Source of the DNA: Armatimonadota bacterium
GTDB taxonomy: Bacteria > Armatimonadota > Fimbriimonadia > Fimbriimonadales > Fimbriimonadaceae
Length of the DNA: 64,000 nucleotides
Direction: 5' to 3'
Assembly (NCBI GenBank): GCA_016789105.1
Contig: JAEURN010000004.1
Coordinates: 186,001 to 250,000 of the forward strand
Shown piece after piece: positions 33,734 to 41,491 of the stretch (positions are counted from its first letter, which is position 1; the number at the start of each line of letters is the position of its first letter). Made by a program: the position numbers and the translations under genes. A model generated the notes under the pieces. That model did not search any database. It worked only from the letters and a program-made list of their open reading frames with translations, and was not told the origin of the DNA.

Positions 33734-35464
33734 ATGCGATTTGTGGCCCTAATGGCACTGACAACCGCGCTTGTCTCCCCGGCGTTTGCCCGCGTTGATT
33801 ATTCCGTCCGGATTGTGAAGGGCGGCGATGGCGTGCAGGTTGAAATGACCGTCCCGAGCGACGGGAAGGCGTTCCGTGTTCAAATGCCGAATTGGGCTCC
33901 GGGGTCTTACCGTTTGGCCAACAGCGCCCAATTCGTGGCAGATATATCGGCCCAGCGGTCGAGCCGAAAAGTTTCGGTCACAAAAGTCGACGACAACACG
34001 TGGGAGGTTGGGGCTGGAATGAGCGGCAACGCCGTGATCACCTACACCCGAAAGACCGGGCCGCTGACCGACCGGTTGCACTTGACTGGCCCTTCTTATT
34101 ACCTTTATGCAGTGGGCCGCACCCAAGAGGCCTGCACGCTCGACTTTTCCCTCCCGGAAGGATGGCGGGCAACCAACGGTTTGTTGGAGAAGGACGGTCG
34201 GTTTGTGGCCGAAAGCTACGATGTGATGGCCGACGCGCCAACGACGATCGGGGTGTTCGAATCCGACTTTTACGAAGTCCGCGGGGTAAAGCACGAAATT
34301 GCCTATTTTGGTGGTGACCCTAGCAAGGTAGACCGCCAAAAAGTGAAAGAAACGTGCCAAAAGATTTCTGAAGCCGAAGCATCGTTTTGGGGCGGGTTGC
34401 CGTTCAAAAAGTACGTTTGGCACTTCACGGTTTTGCAAAGCCAAGATGGCGGCTGGGGGCTGGAGCACCTGAGCTCCACAACAATCGGTTTGGCCCAGGG
34501 GTTTGGAAAAGGCACAGTCTCTGTCCTGGCCCACGAACTCTTCCACGCCTGGAACGTCAAGCGGATCCGCTCATCGGTTCTCGGGCCGTTTGATTACACG
34601 AAACTGCCCAAAACCGGCGCGCTGTGGTGGCTTGAAGGCGTGACCGACTATTACGCCGACGTGATCCTCTACCGGTATGGTCTTTACGAGGAGACTGATA
34701 TGCTGGGGAGCATTGTCTCAAACGTCCGGACCACCCGGGCCAACGATCAGCGGATGCAGGTCAGCCCCTACGATTCGAGCTACCGGGTTGGCGAAGCCGC
34801 CAATGGGCAAGGGAACAGTGCCGGTTTTGGCGTCAACTATTACAACACGGGGTGGCTGGTCGGGATCTGCCTTGACATCGAAATCCGGTCTCGCACAAAC
34901 GGCAAAAAGAGTCTGGACGATGTGATCAAAGGGCTCTATGAGCAATGCCGGGACAACAAGCCGGGGTTCGCCGAAGGGGCGATCCGCGACGAATTGGTCA
35001 AGGTCGGCGGCAAAGAGATGGGGCCGCTTTATGACAAATGGGTTCGAGAGCCTGGAGAGCTCCCGGTCGAAGCCCAGTTGGCCAAAATCGGATACACGCT
35101 GCAAACCAAAGTGGAAACTTTCGGCAACCCCGGGTTCGCATTGAGCTGGTTGGCAGACGGCCGGCTGATGGTTGGCCGGGGGGCACGGCCCGAAGGCATC
35201 AACATCGGAGACGAAGTCATTTCGGTTGACGGGATCGCCAAAGTCGCGGATACTGAAGCTCAGAAGGAAGTCCAGGCCCGGTGGAAAGCAGCAATGGCGC
35301 CCGGCAAAACGGTGCACTTTGTGTTCCAGCAAGGCGACATGACCGCGGAGCGTGATTTGGAGGTCAAGGCCACGACATCGACATCCTATTCCGTGATTCC
35401 GGATGAATCAGCCTCTCCGAATGCGGTTCGCCTGCGGAAAGGGTGGCATTTGGGCTCTCAATGA
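33734..35464 (+). CDS. M61-family (glycyl aminopeptidase-like) metallopeptidase with PDZ domain
   Basis: A 576-residue exported peptidase. ATG 33734 begins the signal peptide MRFVALMALTTALVSPAFA; the frame is open further upstream, but TATACT seven bases before this ATG supports it. The beta-rich N-terminal domain is followed by the thermolysin-like domain with zinc motif AHELFHAWNVKRIR (near 266) and the third ligand in WWLEGVTDYYAD (near 300). A PDZ domain occupies the C-terminus (about 455-540, GDEVISVDGIAK). M61 peptidases cleave N-terminal Gly or Ala from peptides. Standalone, probably acts in the periplasm. Confidence 0.9.
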   Translation: MRFVALMALTTALVSPAFARVDYSVRIVKGGDGVQVEMTVPSDGKAFRVQMPNWAPGSYRLANSAQFVADISAQRSSRKVSVTKVDDNTWEVGAGMSGNAVITYTRKTGPLTDRLHLTGPSYYLYAVGRTQEACTLDFSLPEGWRATNGLLEKDGRFVAESYDVMADAPTTIGVFESDFYEVRGVKHEIAYFGGDPSKVDRQKVKETCQKISEAEASFWGGLPFKKYVWHFTVLQSQDGGWGLEHLSSTTIGLAQGFGKGTVSVLAHELFHAWNVKRIRSSVLGPFDYTKLPKTGALWWLEGVTDYYADVILYRYGLYEETDMLGSIVSNVRTTRANDQRMQVSPYDSSYRVGEAANGQGNSAGFGVNYYNTGWLVGICLDIEIRSRTNGKKSLDDVIKGLYEQCRDNKPGFAEGAIRDELVKVGGKEMGPLYDKWVREPGELPVEAQLAKIGYTLQTKVETFGNPGFALSWLADGRLMVGRGARPEGINIGDEVISVDGIAKVADTEAQKEVQARWKAAMAPGKTVHFVFQQGDMTAERDLEVKATTSTSYSVIPDESASPNAVRLRKGWHLGSQ

Positions 35465-35534
35465 CCGCTGCAACATTGCGGCGGCCTTGGGATTGTTGTG
35501 TTTTGCCCGGCACCGGAACCGGAACCTGAGATGG

Positions 35535-35540
35535 TAAATA
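35535..35540 (+). promoter_or_regulatory. Possible -10 hexamer TAAATA before the start at 35547
   Basis: TAAATA, six bases (ggagcc), ATG. GGAG in the gap is too close to serve as a Shine-Dalgarno. Deviates from TANNNT in the last base. Confidence 0.3.
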
Positions 35541-35546
35541 GGAGCC

Positions 35547-36578
35547 ATGTTTTCGGCTCTTTTTTGCCTTGCTGCTCAACCAGATTTGGCGACGGCTTTG
35601 GATTCGATTGCGGACCGGGGCAAAATCCCGGGCTTAGGCGCCATGGTCGTTTCGGCCGACTCGGTTTTGTGGACGCACTACCACGGGGTCAAAAAGTCCG
35701 GCACGGAGACCCCCGTCGACGAATCGACGGTTTGGCATCTTGGGAGTTGCACCAAGGCTTTGACCGCTCTCGTTGTGTGCCGCTTGGCCGACCAGGGCAA
35801 ACTTGACCTTGACAAGCCGGTTTCCCAGGTCTTTCCCGACTTCAAGGTGGATGACGGGTTTGCCGCCGTCACCCTGAGGCACGCCATGGCCCACCAATCG
35901 GGACTGAAGGCCAATTTGGCTTGGTGGCGCTTTTCGGGGGATCAGATCTCGGCCCGCCGCCGGGCGGCGGCGGAAGCATTGTCCCAGCCGCCGAGTTCTG
36001 AAGTAGGAAAGTATGGTTATTCAAACATTAATTTTGTTATGGTCGGAGTGGCCGCCGAACAAGTGACCGGCAAGCTGATCGAGGAGTCGATATCGGGGGA
36101 ATTGGGTGCGTTGGGGATTAAGAGTTTGGGTTTCGGCCCAACCGGCCCGGGCGGAGCCTGGCCCCACAAGGAGGGGGTTCCGATGAAAGACTGGGACAAT
36201 GACAACGCCCCTTCGATGACGGCGGCAGGGCTGGCCCATATGACATTGCCGGACTGGTCGAAATTCGCCCAACAGATGTTGAAATCACTCCAAGGCGAGT
36301 CCGACCGGTTCCCAAAAAGCTATATCGATGGGATTACCAACAACCCCTTGGGAGGCCACTATGCAATGGGCTGGGTGATAGCCGAACAACCGTGGGCCAA
36401 AGGGCGGGCCTATTGGCACAACGGCAGCAACACCATGAACTACTGCATCCTTTGGCTTGCCCCCGCCAAAAACCGGGCGATCCTGCTTGTAGGAAACAAC
36501 GGGTCGGCGACGGTGCAAAAGGAGTTCGACCAGATGGTTCTGCAAATCGGGCGATCCGAATTCGTTCAAGGCGGTTGA
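35547..36578 (+). CDS. Serine hydrolase of the beta-lactamase/class C family
   Basis: A 343-residue protein of the beta-lactamase-like serine hydrolase family (class C PBP/esterase type). Active-site motifs are S67-x-x-K (GSCTKAL, residues 66-72), YSN (KYGYSNINF, near 158) and the third box as HNGS (YWHNGSNTM, near 292). A short hydrophobic N-terminus suggests export. Members include carboxypeptidases, esterases and D-aminopeptidases; antibiotic hydrolysis cannot be inferred. The PEP-CTERM gene on the other strand ends 58 bases later with a shared terminator hairpin between them. Confidence 0.85.
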   Translation: MFSALFCLAAQPDLATALDSIADRGKIPGLGAMVVSADSVLWTHYHGVKKSGTETPVDESTVWHLGSCTKALTALVVCRLADQGKLDLDKPVSQVFPDFKVDDGFAAVTLRHAMAHQSGLKANLAWWRFSGDQISARRRAAAEALSQPPSSEVGKYGYSNINFVMVGVAAEQVTGKLIEESISGELGALGIKSLGFGPTGPGGAWPHKEGVPMKDWDNDNAPSMTAAGLAHMTLPDWSKFAQQMLKSLQGESDRFPKSYIDGITNNPLGGHYAMGWVIAEQPWAKGRAYWHNGSNTMNYCILWLAPAKNRAILLVGNNGSATVQKEFDQMVLQIGRSEFVQGG

Positions 36579-36583
36579 CGTAG

Positions 36584-36619
36584 AAAAACGGGGCCAGCTT
36601 CGTGAGCCGGCCCCGTTTT
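36584..36619. terminator. Bidirectional terminator hairpin
   Basis: AAAAACGGGGCC and GGCCCCGTTTT form a stem between the convergent serine-hydrolase and PEP-CTERM genes, with an A-run before and T-run after, so it can work in both directions. Confidence 0.85.
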
Positions 36620-36636
36620 CGGTTCTGCGCCGCAGC

Positions 36637-37722
36637 TTATTTGCGGCGGCGTCGGGCGGCGATGGCGGCGGCACCGGCGAGAATCAACATGGTTCCCGGT
36701 TCCGGCACGACGCTGACATCGAAGGCTTGCAGACCTTGGTTCGTGGACATGGCGTAAAGGCTCCAGGCACCGGTAGCGTCTTGCCCAAACTTAACTTGGC
36801 CAACCCCGTTGCCGTTCGCGGTGAGCGCGCCGGTGGTGTTGTTGCCTTGAGCGACGAAAACCGGGGCGAGCGGGCTGGTCATGTCGTAGACCTGCACTTG
36901 GCTGCTGACGGTGTCGATGACGGCAAGGAGCGGAACCCCGTTGACGACAGCAAAGTCCATCGGGCGGGCGCTGTTGGTGCCGAGTCCAGTGACTTGGCCG
37001 AGTTGCACGCCGTTTTGGATGACGAACAAGCCGTCGGTGAACAGCCCTTTGGTGCCCATGACGGTGTTTTCATCTGCACCGAAAGTCAAGCCGAGCCGGA
37101 GGCCATCGTTTGTCATGCCGCCGTTGACAACAGCGGAACTGTAGCTGCTGCCGTTGCTTGAGATGTAGGCGTAACCGAACGGGGCGTTGGTGCCCATGCT
37201 GCCGCTGGCGGCAAAGGCGACCCGGCCATTGGCGTCCAAAATCGCATCAAAATCGTCACCGGTCCGGAAGAGCCCGGAAGTCGCGTTGAAGATTTCGGTG
37301 GAAGTTTGGCCAACGGTGGCAGATGCGAATTGATAGATCTTGAACGGCGCGGTGGACGACGTCGCGAGGTTGGCCACAAAGACCTTGCCGCCGACCGAAG
37401 CCACCATGTTGTTAGTGAACGTGCCGCCGGTGAACCCAGATCCGTCCATTGTGCCGTTGAAGGCACCGGTGCTGGCGTTGACAAGGTTCACGTTGTTGCC
37501 GCCGGTCCGGTTGACAATGATCAGTTGGTTGGTGACGCCGTCATAGGCGAAACCGCGGGTGTTGTTGCCTGTGTCCAACAAGGTCGAGGCAGCGGCCGGC
37601 GCAATCCAACCGCCGGTTCCAAAGCCGGCCTTTGCGGTCAGGGTGACTTGGGCTTGGGCGGCGGTGGCCACCAAAGAAAGGGCGGCAACGCCCAACAAGG
37701 TTGTTTTTTTCCTACTCAGCAT
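36637..37722 (-). CDS. PEP-CTERM sorting-domain protein
   Basis: A 361-residue exported protein. The frame is open further upstream, but ATG 37722 follows GGAG by six bases and starts a signal peptide (LGVAALSLVATAAQAQ). The long mature part is Ser/Thr/Gly/Asn-rich with YVTN-like beta-propeller features (FAYDGVTNQLIIVNR, MVASVGGKVFVANL). The C-terminus carries VPEPGTM, a hydrophobic helix (LILAGAAAIAA) and RRRRK, the complete PEP-CTERM signal recognised by exosortase, so the protein is likely delivered to the outer surface or matrix. No exosortase gene is in the window. Confidence 0.9.
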   Translation of the reverse strand: MLSRKKTTLLGVAALSLVATAAQAQVTLTAKAGFGTGGWIAPAAASTLLDTGNNTRGFAYDGVTNQLIIVNRTGGNNVNLVNASTGAFNGTMDGSGFTGGTFTNNMVASVGGKVFVANLATSSTAPFKIYQFASATVGQTSTEIFNATSGLFRTGDDFDAILDANGRVAFAASGSMGTNAPFGYAYISSNGSSYSSAVVNGGMTNDGLRLGLTFGADENTVMGTKGLFTDGLFVIQNGVQLGQVTGLGTNSARPMDFAVVNGVPLLAVIDTVSSQVQVYDMTSPLAPVFVAQGNNTTGALTANGNGVGQVKFGQDATGAWSLYAMSTNQGLQAFDVSVVPEPGTMLILAGAAAIAARRRRK

Positions 37723-37875
37723 CGAATCTCCAAGTCCTACACGACCCTCACCACAGAGAGTATCGCAACATTGCAGGACGTCTTTCAGTCTATCAAATGA
37801 GGGCGGTGAGATGTACGGCAAGAATACGGGGTTCTTTCCGAATGAGTCTAACGGATCACCGGCAAAACCACACCC

Positions 37876-38802
37876 ATGTTGACCAGCATCATCACCTACG
37901 CGTTGATTGGGGCAAGCCCCCTGCAAACGGCCTTGAAACCAAAGTTGGACAGTGTCGCCAAAACATTCCGGGGAAGGTTGGGATATCACCTGATCGATCT
38001 GACCACCGGAGAATCAATCGGGTACCGGGACAGTGAGAGGTACCCCAGTGCCAGCACGATCAAAACCGTTTTGCTGGTCGAGGCGTTCAATCAAATCGAA
38101 GAAGGCCGTTTGAAGTGGGACGAGAAATTGACCGTTCCGCCGATAGGCAAAAGGAACGAAAGCATGTGGGCCGCCCACATGATAGAAGGGACGCAGATCA
38201 ACATCGACGGCCTTTGCCAATTGATGATGAACGTGAGCGACAACACGGCGACCGTGATGCTTGCGGAACGGCTGGGGGTGGAAAACATCGAAAAGCGCCT
38301 TCTCGGATGGGGATTCCATGACACCGCCTGCACGATCCGCCCGCCGGCATCGAACCAGCGCCTGTCCCGGCTCTACACAAGTTTCAAAAACATGGGTGTG
38401 ACCTCGCCTTTGGAGATGGCGCAGATTCTGAAAAAAATCTATGACGGCAAGGCGGCTAGCCCTGCCGCCTGCCGCAAGATCACCCGGATCATGGAAAGCC
38501 AATACTGGGATGACTTCATCGATTTCACGGTGCCGAACGACATATCGGTTGCCGCTAAGGTCGGGGCGTTGGAACGGAGCCGGAGCGATACGGCCATCGT
38601 TTTTGGGCCCCACCCCTACATTCTTACGGTCTACACCGATAACGCCGCCGACCGGTCTTGGGGATTCCACAACGAAGGGCACGACGCCATCCGCAAAATC
38701 GGTTCTATTGTTTGGAACGCATTGAATCCCGGACGCCCGTTCCACCCGTCGCCCGAGGATGAGCGGTGGGCCCCGACGGGTGGCGGGGTGGAAGACAGCT
38801 GA
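37876..38802 (+). CDS. Class A beta-lactamase-fold serine hydrolase without the omega-loop glutamate motif
   Basis: A 308-residue exported protein with the class A fold signature S60-T-I-K63, S121-D122-N123 and a K-V-G third box near 235 in place of KTG. The usual ExxLN omega-loop stretch is not visible; the corresponding region (TIRPPASNQRLSRL) has no obvious equivalent glutamate. Without that general base, penicillin deacylation would be poor, so a peptidoglycan-directed or other acyl-enzyme role is as likely as a beta-lactamase. The N-terminus (MLTSIITYALIGAS) is only weakly signal-like. Divergent from the PEP-CTERM gene. Confidence 0.8.
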   Translation: MLTSIITYALIGASPLQTALKPKLDSVAKTFRGRLGYHLIDLTTGESIGYRDSERYPSASTIKTVLLVEAFNQIEEGRLKWDEKLTVPPIGKRNESMWAAHMIEGTQINIDGLCQLMMNVSDNTATVMLAERLGVENIEKRLLGWGFHDTACTIRPPASNQRLSRLYTSFKNMGVTSPLEMAQILKKIYDGKAASPAACRKITRIMESQYWDDFIDFTVPNDISVAAKVGALERSRSDTAIVFGPHPYILTVYTDNAADRSWGFHNEGHDAIRKIGSIVWNALNPGRPFHPSPEDERWAPTGGGVEDS

Positions 38803-38845
38803 ATCCCCTGGCTTGTAACCGGCCTCTTTCCTAGTGCGTCTTGAT

Positions 38846-38867
38846 AGATACGAAACGTTACGTATCT
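38846..38867. promoter_or_regulatory. 22-base near-palindrome upstream of the ECF sigma factor gene
   Basis: AGATACG and CGTATCT arms flank AAACGTTA; the full 22 bases match their reverse complement except one pair. It lies 79-100 bases before the ATG at 38946, a plausible operator. Confidence 0.55.
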
Positions 38868-38881
38868 AAACGTCCCAGTCG

Positions 38882-38910
38882 AGGAACTCCCGTGCCTGGC
38901 ACGGTGTTCC
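38882..38910 (+). other. 5' leader hairpin of the sigma factor gene
   Basis: GGAAC...CCGTGC and GCACGG...GTTCC can form a stem-loop in the leader; CCGTGC (38890-38895) and GCACGG (38899-38904) pair exactly around CTG. A role in expression is conjecture. Confidence 0.4.
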
Positions 38911-38945
38911 TACCTGCAGAATCTCAACCAGGAGACGAAGAAAAC

Positions 38946-39536
38946 ATGTCCAGCATCCATCTTGAAACTTCCGAACCGCTCGACTTCCAACAACTGATGG
39001 AGAAGAGCTACAAGAAGGTTTTCAACTTGGCGTATCGGCTGAGTGGAAACCGGAGTGACGCTGAGGACTTGACTCAGGAAGCTTTTTACCGGGCGTTCCG
39101 CAAGTTCGACACATTTCAAGGTGACCGCCCCTTTGAAAACTGGATTTTCCGGATTGTGACGCGGTTGTTCTTGGACATGAAGCGGGCGCGCAGCCGTCGG
39201 GTGCAAACCGTGAGCAGCGATGCCCCCCTGCGGGCCGACGGGTACGACGACACGGTGAGTTTTGAAGCCCCGGATGACCGGCCGACGCCATCGCAGGCGT
39301 TGGTTGGGGATACGCTGAGCGAGGAGTTGGAGCATGGCTTGTCTCACCTGACCGAAGACCAGCGGGAATTGGTTTGGCTTGCCGACGTGGAAGGATTGCC
39401 CTACGATGAAATCGCGGTCAAGTTCTCGGCCCCGGTCGGGACGATCCGGAGCCGCCTGCACCGGGCCCACAAGCAGCTGCGGCGAATTCTGGAACAAGTC
39501 CAGAACAAGACGCATGTTTGCGGCGGCTTTGCCTGA
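38946..39536 (+). CDS. ECF sigma factor
   Basis: A 196-residue sigma-70 family factor of the ECF type. Region 2 (about 15-85) includes VFNLAYRLSGNRSDAEDLTQEAF and the DNA-melting part FENWIFRIVTRLFLD; a Pro/Asp-rich linker (about 90-125) follows; region 4 (about 130-185) has the helix-turn-helix VEGLPYDEIAVKF and VGTIRSRLHRA. ATG 38946 is preferred although the frame opens at 38841, because the GGAG at 38931-38934 and the region 2 start fit. No anti-sigma gene is adjacent, which is unusual for this class. A palindrome and a leader hairpin lie upstream, and a strong terminator follows. Confidence 0.9.
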   Translation: MSSIHLETSEPLDFQQLMEKSYKKVFNLAYRLSGNRSDAEDLTQEAFYRAFRKFDTFQGDRPFENWIFRIVTRLFLDMKRARSRRVQTVSSDAPLRADGYDDTVSFEAPDDRPTPSQALVGDTLSEELEHGLSHLTEDQRELVWLADVEGLPYDEIAVKFSAPVGTIRSRLHRAHKQLRRILEQVQNKTHVCGGFA

Positions 39537-39544
39537 ACCTATCC

Positions 39545-39584
39545 AAAAAGAGCCCCCAGGGTGAACCTGGGGGCTCTTTTCTTT
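39545..39584 (+). terminator. Intrinsic terminator after the sigma factor gene
   Basis: AGAGCCCCCAGG/CCTGGGGGCTCT stem with a five-base loop, followed by TTTTCTTT. Confidence 0.9.
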
Positions 39585-39613
39585 GACTCTAGACAGAAAA
39601 TTGTATTGTTTTG

Positions 39614-39619
39614 CATAAT
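39614..39619 (+). promoter_or_regulatory. -10 hexamer CATAAT, six bases before the start at 39626
   Basis: CATAAT, six bases (aacacc), ATG; no Shine-Dalgarno. Confidence 0.5.
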
Positions 39620-39625
39620 AACACC

Positions 39626-40066
39626 ATGCGCTATGGGATCCTTGGGATCGCACTCGGGATGATCCTGATCGGCTGTGGTGGGGCCGGAGACCGCCGGCAC
39701 ACCGTGACGGCAACCCTGACCGGATCATTAACCCCCAGCTTTGGAGTGAGCATCGATGCCTTCAAGCCGGGGCAGAACACGCCGGACGAAGAATGCCGCG
39801 ACGACCACCAAGCCACATGGTGCAGCACCACCCACCTGAGCACGGAAAAGGGAGTGAGCATTTGGTCCAACGACGAATCGACTGATTACGATTACTATGA
39901 GTTTTATCTGAAGAACAGCGACTCACTGGCCGGGACGATCCATTTGACGGTGACAACCGGCGGGTACACGGTTGTTGACCAAGATGTGACCCTTAACGCC
40001 GGGCAAAAGCTTGGGATCGGGTGGTTCGACCGCAACGGGAACTTCAACGGGTGGAACGGCTTTTAG
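39626..40066 (+). CDS. Small lipoprotein of unknown function
   Basis: A 146-residue protein with a type II signal peptide: hydrophobic GILGIALGMILIGC gives the lipobox L-I-G-C with the lipidated Cys near residue 17. The mature part is rich in Asp, Thr and Tyr (TDYDYYEFY near 90) and looks like a compact beta domain. No family recognised. It starts with ATG six bases after CATAAT. Its stop is shared in a four-base TTAG overlap with the convergent orphan gene. Confidence 0.65.
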   Translation: MRYGILGIALGMILIGCGGAGDRRHTVTATLTGSLTPSFGVSIDAFKPGQNTPDEECRDDHQATWCSTTHLSTEKGVSIWSNDESTDYDYYEFYLKNSDSLAGTIHLTVTTGGYTVVDQDVTLNAGQKLGIGWFDRNGNFNGWNGF

Positions 40067-41040
40067 CCGGGGGTCCACATTGAGCTATGGAATGAGTTGG
40101 GCCCGTCGCTCACCTGCACGCCAAACGCAATTCTCGAACTCCGCACCTTGGCGGATTCCAAGGCGACGATCGCATCCTGCTCTGACTTAAATCCGTAGAA
40201 GGCATAATTTGTTGCCACATCCTTGAGGAGTTTTTCCTTTAAAGATGGGTCAAGCTCGCTAAAGTTCTGCCCTATCCCGATGGGCCCGTAGTTGAAGCCG
40301 GGGGAATTTTGCAGTTTTTGCTTGACTAGGCCGTACAATTCTTGGACTTCTCTTGACCGGTTGGCTTTGATGCGACTCAGTTGGTCAGTGAGACGGGCGA
40401 TAGTTTCAACCGTTTGGTCGAATCGGCTGGGGAATCCGATAAATGTGAAAACGCATGGATTGCAGTGAATCCCGGCCAGGAGTTTGATGCCGTTCCACTT
40501 TTGTTGCGGCTCAGGTGCGGGGACTTGTTGGTGGAGCGGGCGCGGTGACTGTGCCTTATCGATCTCTCCGATACTGAACCGCTGAGATTTGCCGTTCATA
40601 TCCAAGGTCAGCTGGTTCTCGCAGATGAGTTCAAACTGGGCACTGCGGTCACCGGAAAGGGCTTGGGCGAGTTGAGGTTGGAACCGCCCGACAATGCTCT
40701 GAATTTGGTTGCGCTGTTCCGCAGAAAGGTCTGAAAATTCAAAAACTAAACCTTTCCCAAGGTTACCCAGGATAAGTTTCATCATATGCCCGGATAATTC
40801 AAGTGACTGGATTCCGAGCACATCATCTTGGTCGTAAGCACAATAGTCTTCATTTTCAATGAGGAACTGGCACGCGGATTCCGATTTGGCCCGAATCGCA
40901 GCCAGATCAAGCTCGCCAAGCAGCTTTGCTTTTTCGGTGGCCAAGTTTTGTGTCGAAAGGACGATCAAGGGCCGAAATTCGGATATCGGCCCTTGATGAG
41001 ATTGCTGTCCTTGAATAATACAAATGAGCGCACTGATCAC
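40063..41040 (-). CDS. Protein of unknown function (orphan pair, gene 2)
   Basis: A 325-residue protein with no recognised domain and no signal peptide of normal type; the start (MISALICIIQGQQ) is mildly hydrophobic. The sequence is mixed alpha/beta with a Pro/Gln-rich hinge near 175-190 (PLHQQVPAPEPQQKW). It overlaps the preceding gene by four bases (ATGA), so both are cotranscribed. Hand-counted lines in this segment run near 38-48% G+C, below the ~60% typical of neighbours, suggesting later acquisition. Confidence 0.5.
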   Translation of the reverse strand: MISALICIIQGQQSHQGPISEFRPLIVLSTQNLATEKAKLLGELDLAAIRAKSESACQFLIENEDYCAYDQDDVLGIQSLELSGHMMKLILGNLGKGLVFEFSDLSAEQRNQIQSIVGRFQPQLAQALSGDRSAQFELICENQLTLDMNGKSQRFSIGEIDKAQSPRPLHQQVPAPEPQQKWNGIKLLAGIHCNPCVFTFIGFPSRFDQTVETIARLTDQLSRIKANRSREVQELYGLVKQKLQNSPGFNYGPIGIGQNFSELDPSLKEKLLKDVATNYAFYGFKSEQDAIVALESAKVRSSRIAFGVQVSDGPNSFHSSMWTPG

Positions 41041-41438
41041 GATCCGCCTCCGGGATCGTCTGGGTCGATCGCTTGCTCTTTGACATCGTTGATTCCGCGA
41101 TAAATCGTCTCGAGCCTAACGGCTACGGTTGCACCGTTTTGTTCGTTCCACCATTCGATAAATTGTCCTTTGGACGTTAATGGCGAAACCATCAATTCTC
41201 TCTGGGCATACACCTCCCCATAGTTCTCGATGTTCCAGACCACTTTATGGATGCGCTCGGTGTTGGCCGCAACGGCATAGCTGGGCGTGTAATCAGTAGA
41301 AACTTTAATTGGATAGACCGCATCCGTGATGGATTCCGTTGTCGGATTTCGGTTAGTGCGGATTCCAAGTGTTTCGGATCCAAACAGGGATTGTTGAAGG
41401 ACGAACGTCCAAGTGCTGAGGCAAACTATTGAGAACAT
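41037..41438 (-). CDS. Protein of unknown function (orphan pair, gene 1)
   Basis: A 133-residue protein. ATG 41438 is chosen because TATCCT precedes it by six bases; a GTG at 41453 is in frame. The N-terminus (MFSIVCLSTWTFVLQQSLFGS) resembles a signal peptide or anchor. A tail rich in Asp and Gly (DPDDPGGGS) follows an even mix of residues. No family recognised. The gene overlaps the next by four bases and lies directly behind atpG, with a nine-G tract (41472-41480) in the gap. Confidence 0.5.
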   Translation of the reverse strand: MFSIVCLSTWTFVLQQSLFGSETLGIRTNRNPTTESITDAVYPIKVSTDYTPSYAVAANTERIHKVVWNIENYGEVYAQRELMVSPLTSKGQFIEWWNEQNGATVAVRLETIYRGINDVKEQAIDPDDPGGGS

Positions 41439-41444
41439 TTGTTG

Positions 41445-41450
41445 AGGATA
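41445..41450 (-). promoter_or_regulatory. -10 hexamer TATCCT, six bases before the start at 41438
   Basis: Reading the minus strand: TATCCT, CAACAA, ATG. Confidence 0.4.
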
Positions 41451-41471
41451 CACTCAATGCTGTTCGGCAAC

Positions 41472-41480
41472 GGGGGGGGG
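41472..41480. repeat. Nine-base G homopolymer
   Basis: G9 (C9 on the minus strand) in the gap between atpG and the orphan gene. Tracts of this length can slip during replication. Confidence 0.9.
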
Positions 41481-41491
41481 TAAAAGTCCCG

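Noticed and set aside
35547-38802. Antibiotic-resistance beta-lactamases
   Set aside because: Both enzymes have the serine fold motifs, but one is a general class C-type hydrolase and the other lacks the class A omega glutamate; resistance cannot be inferred.
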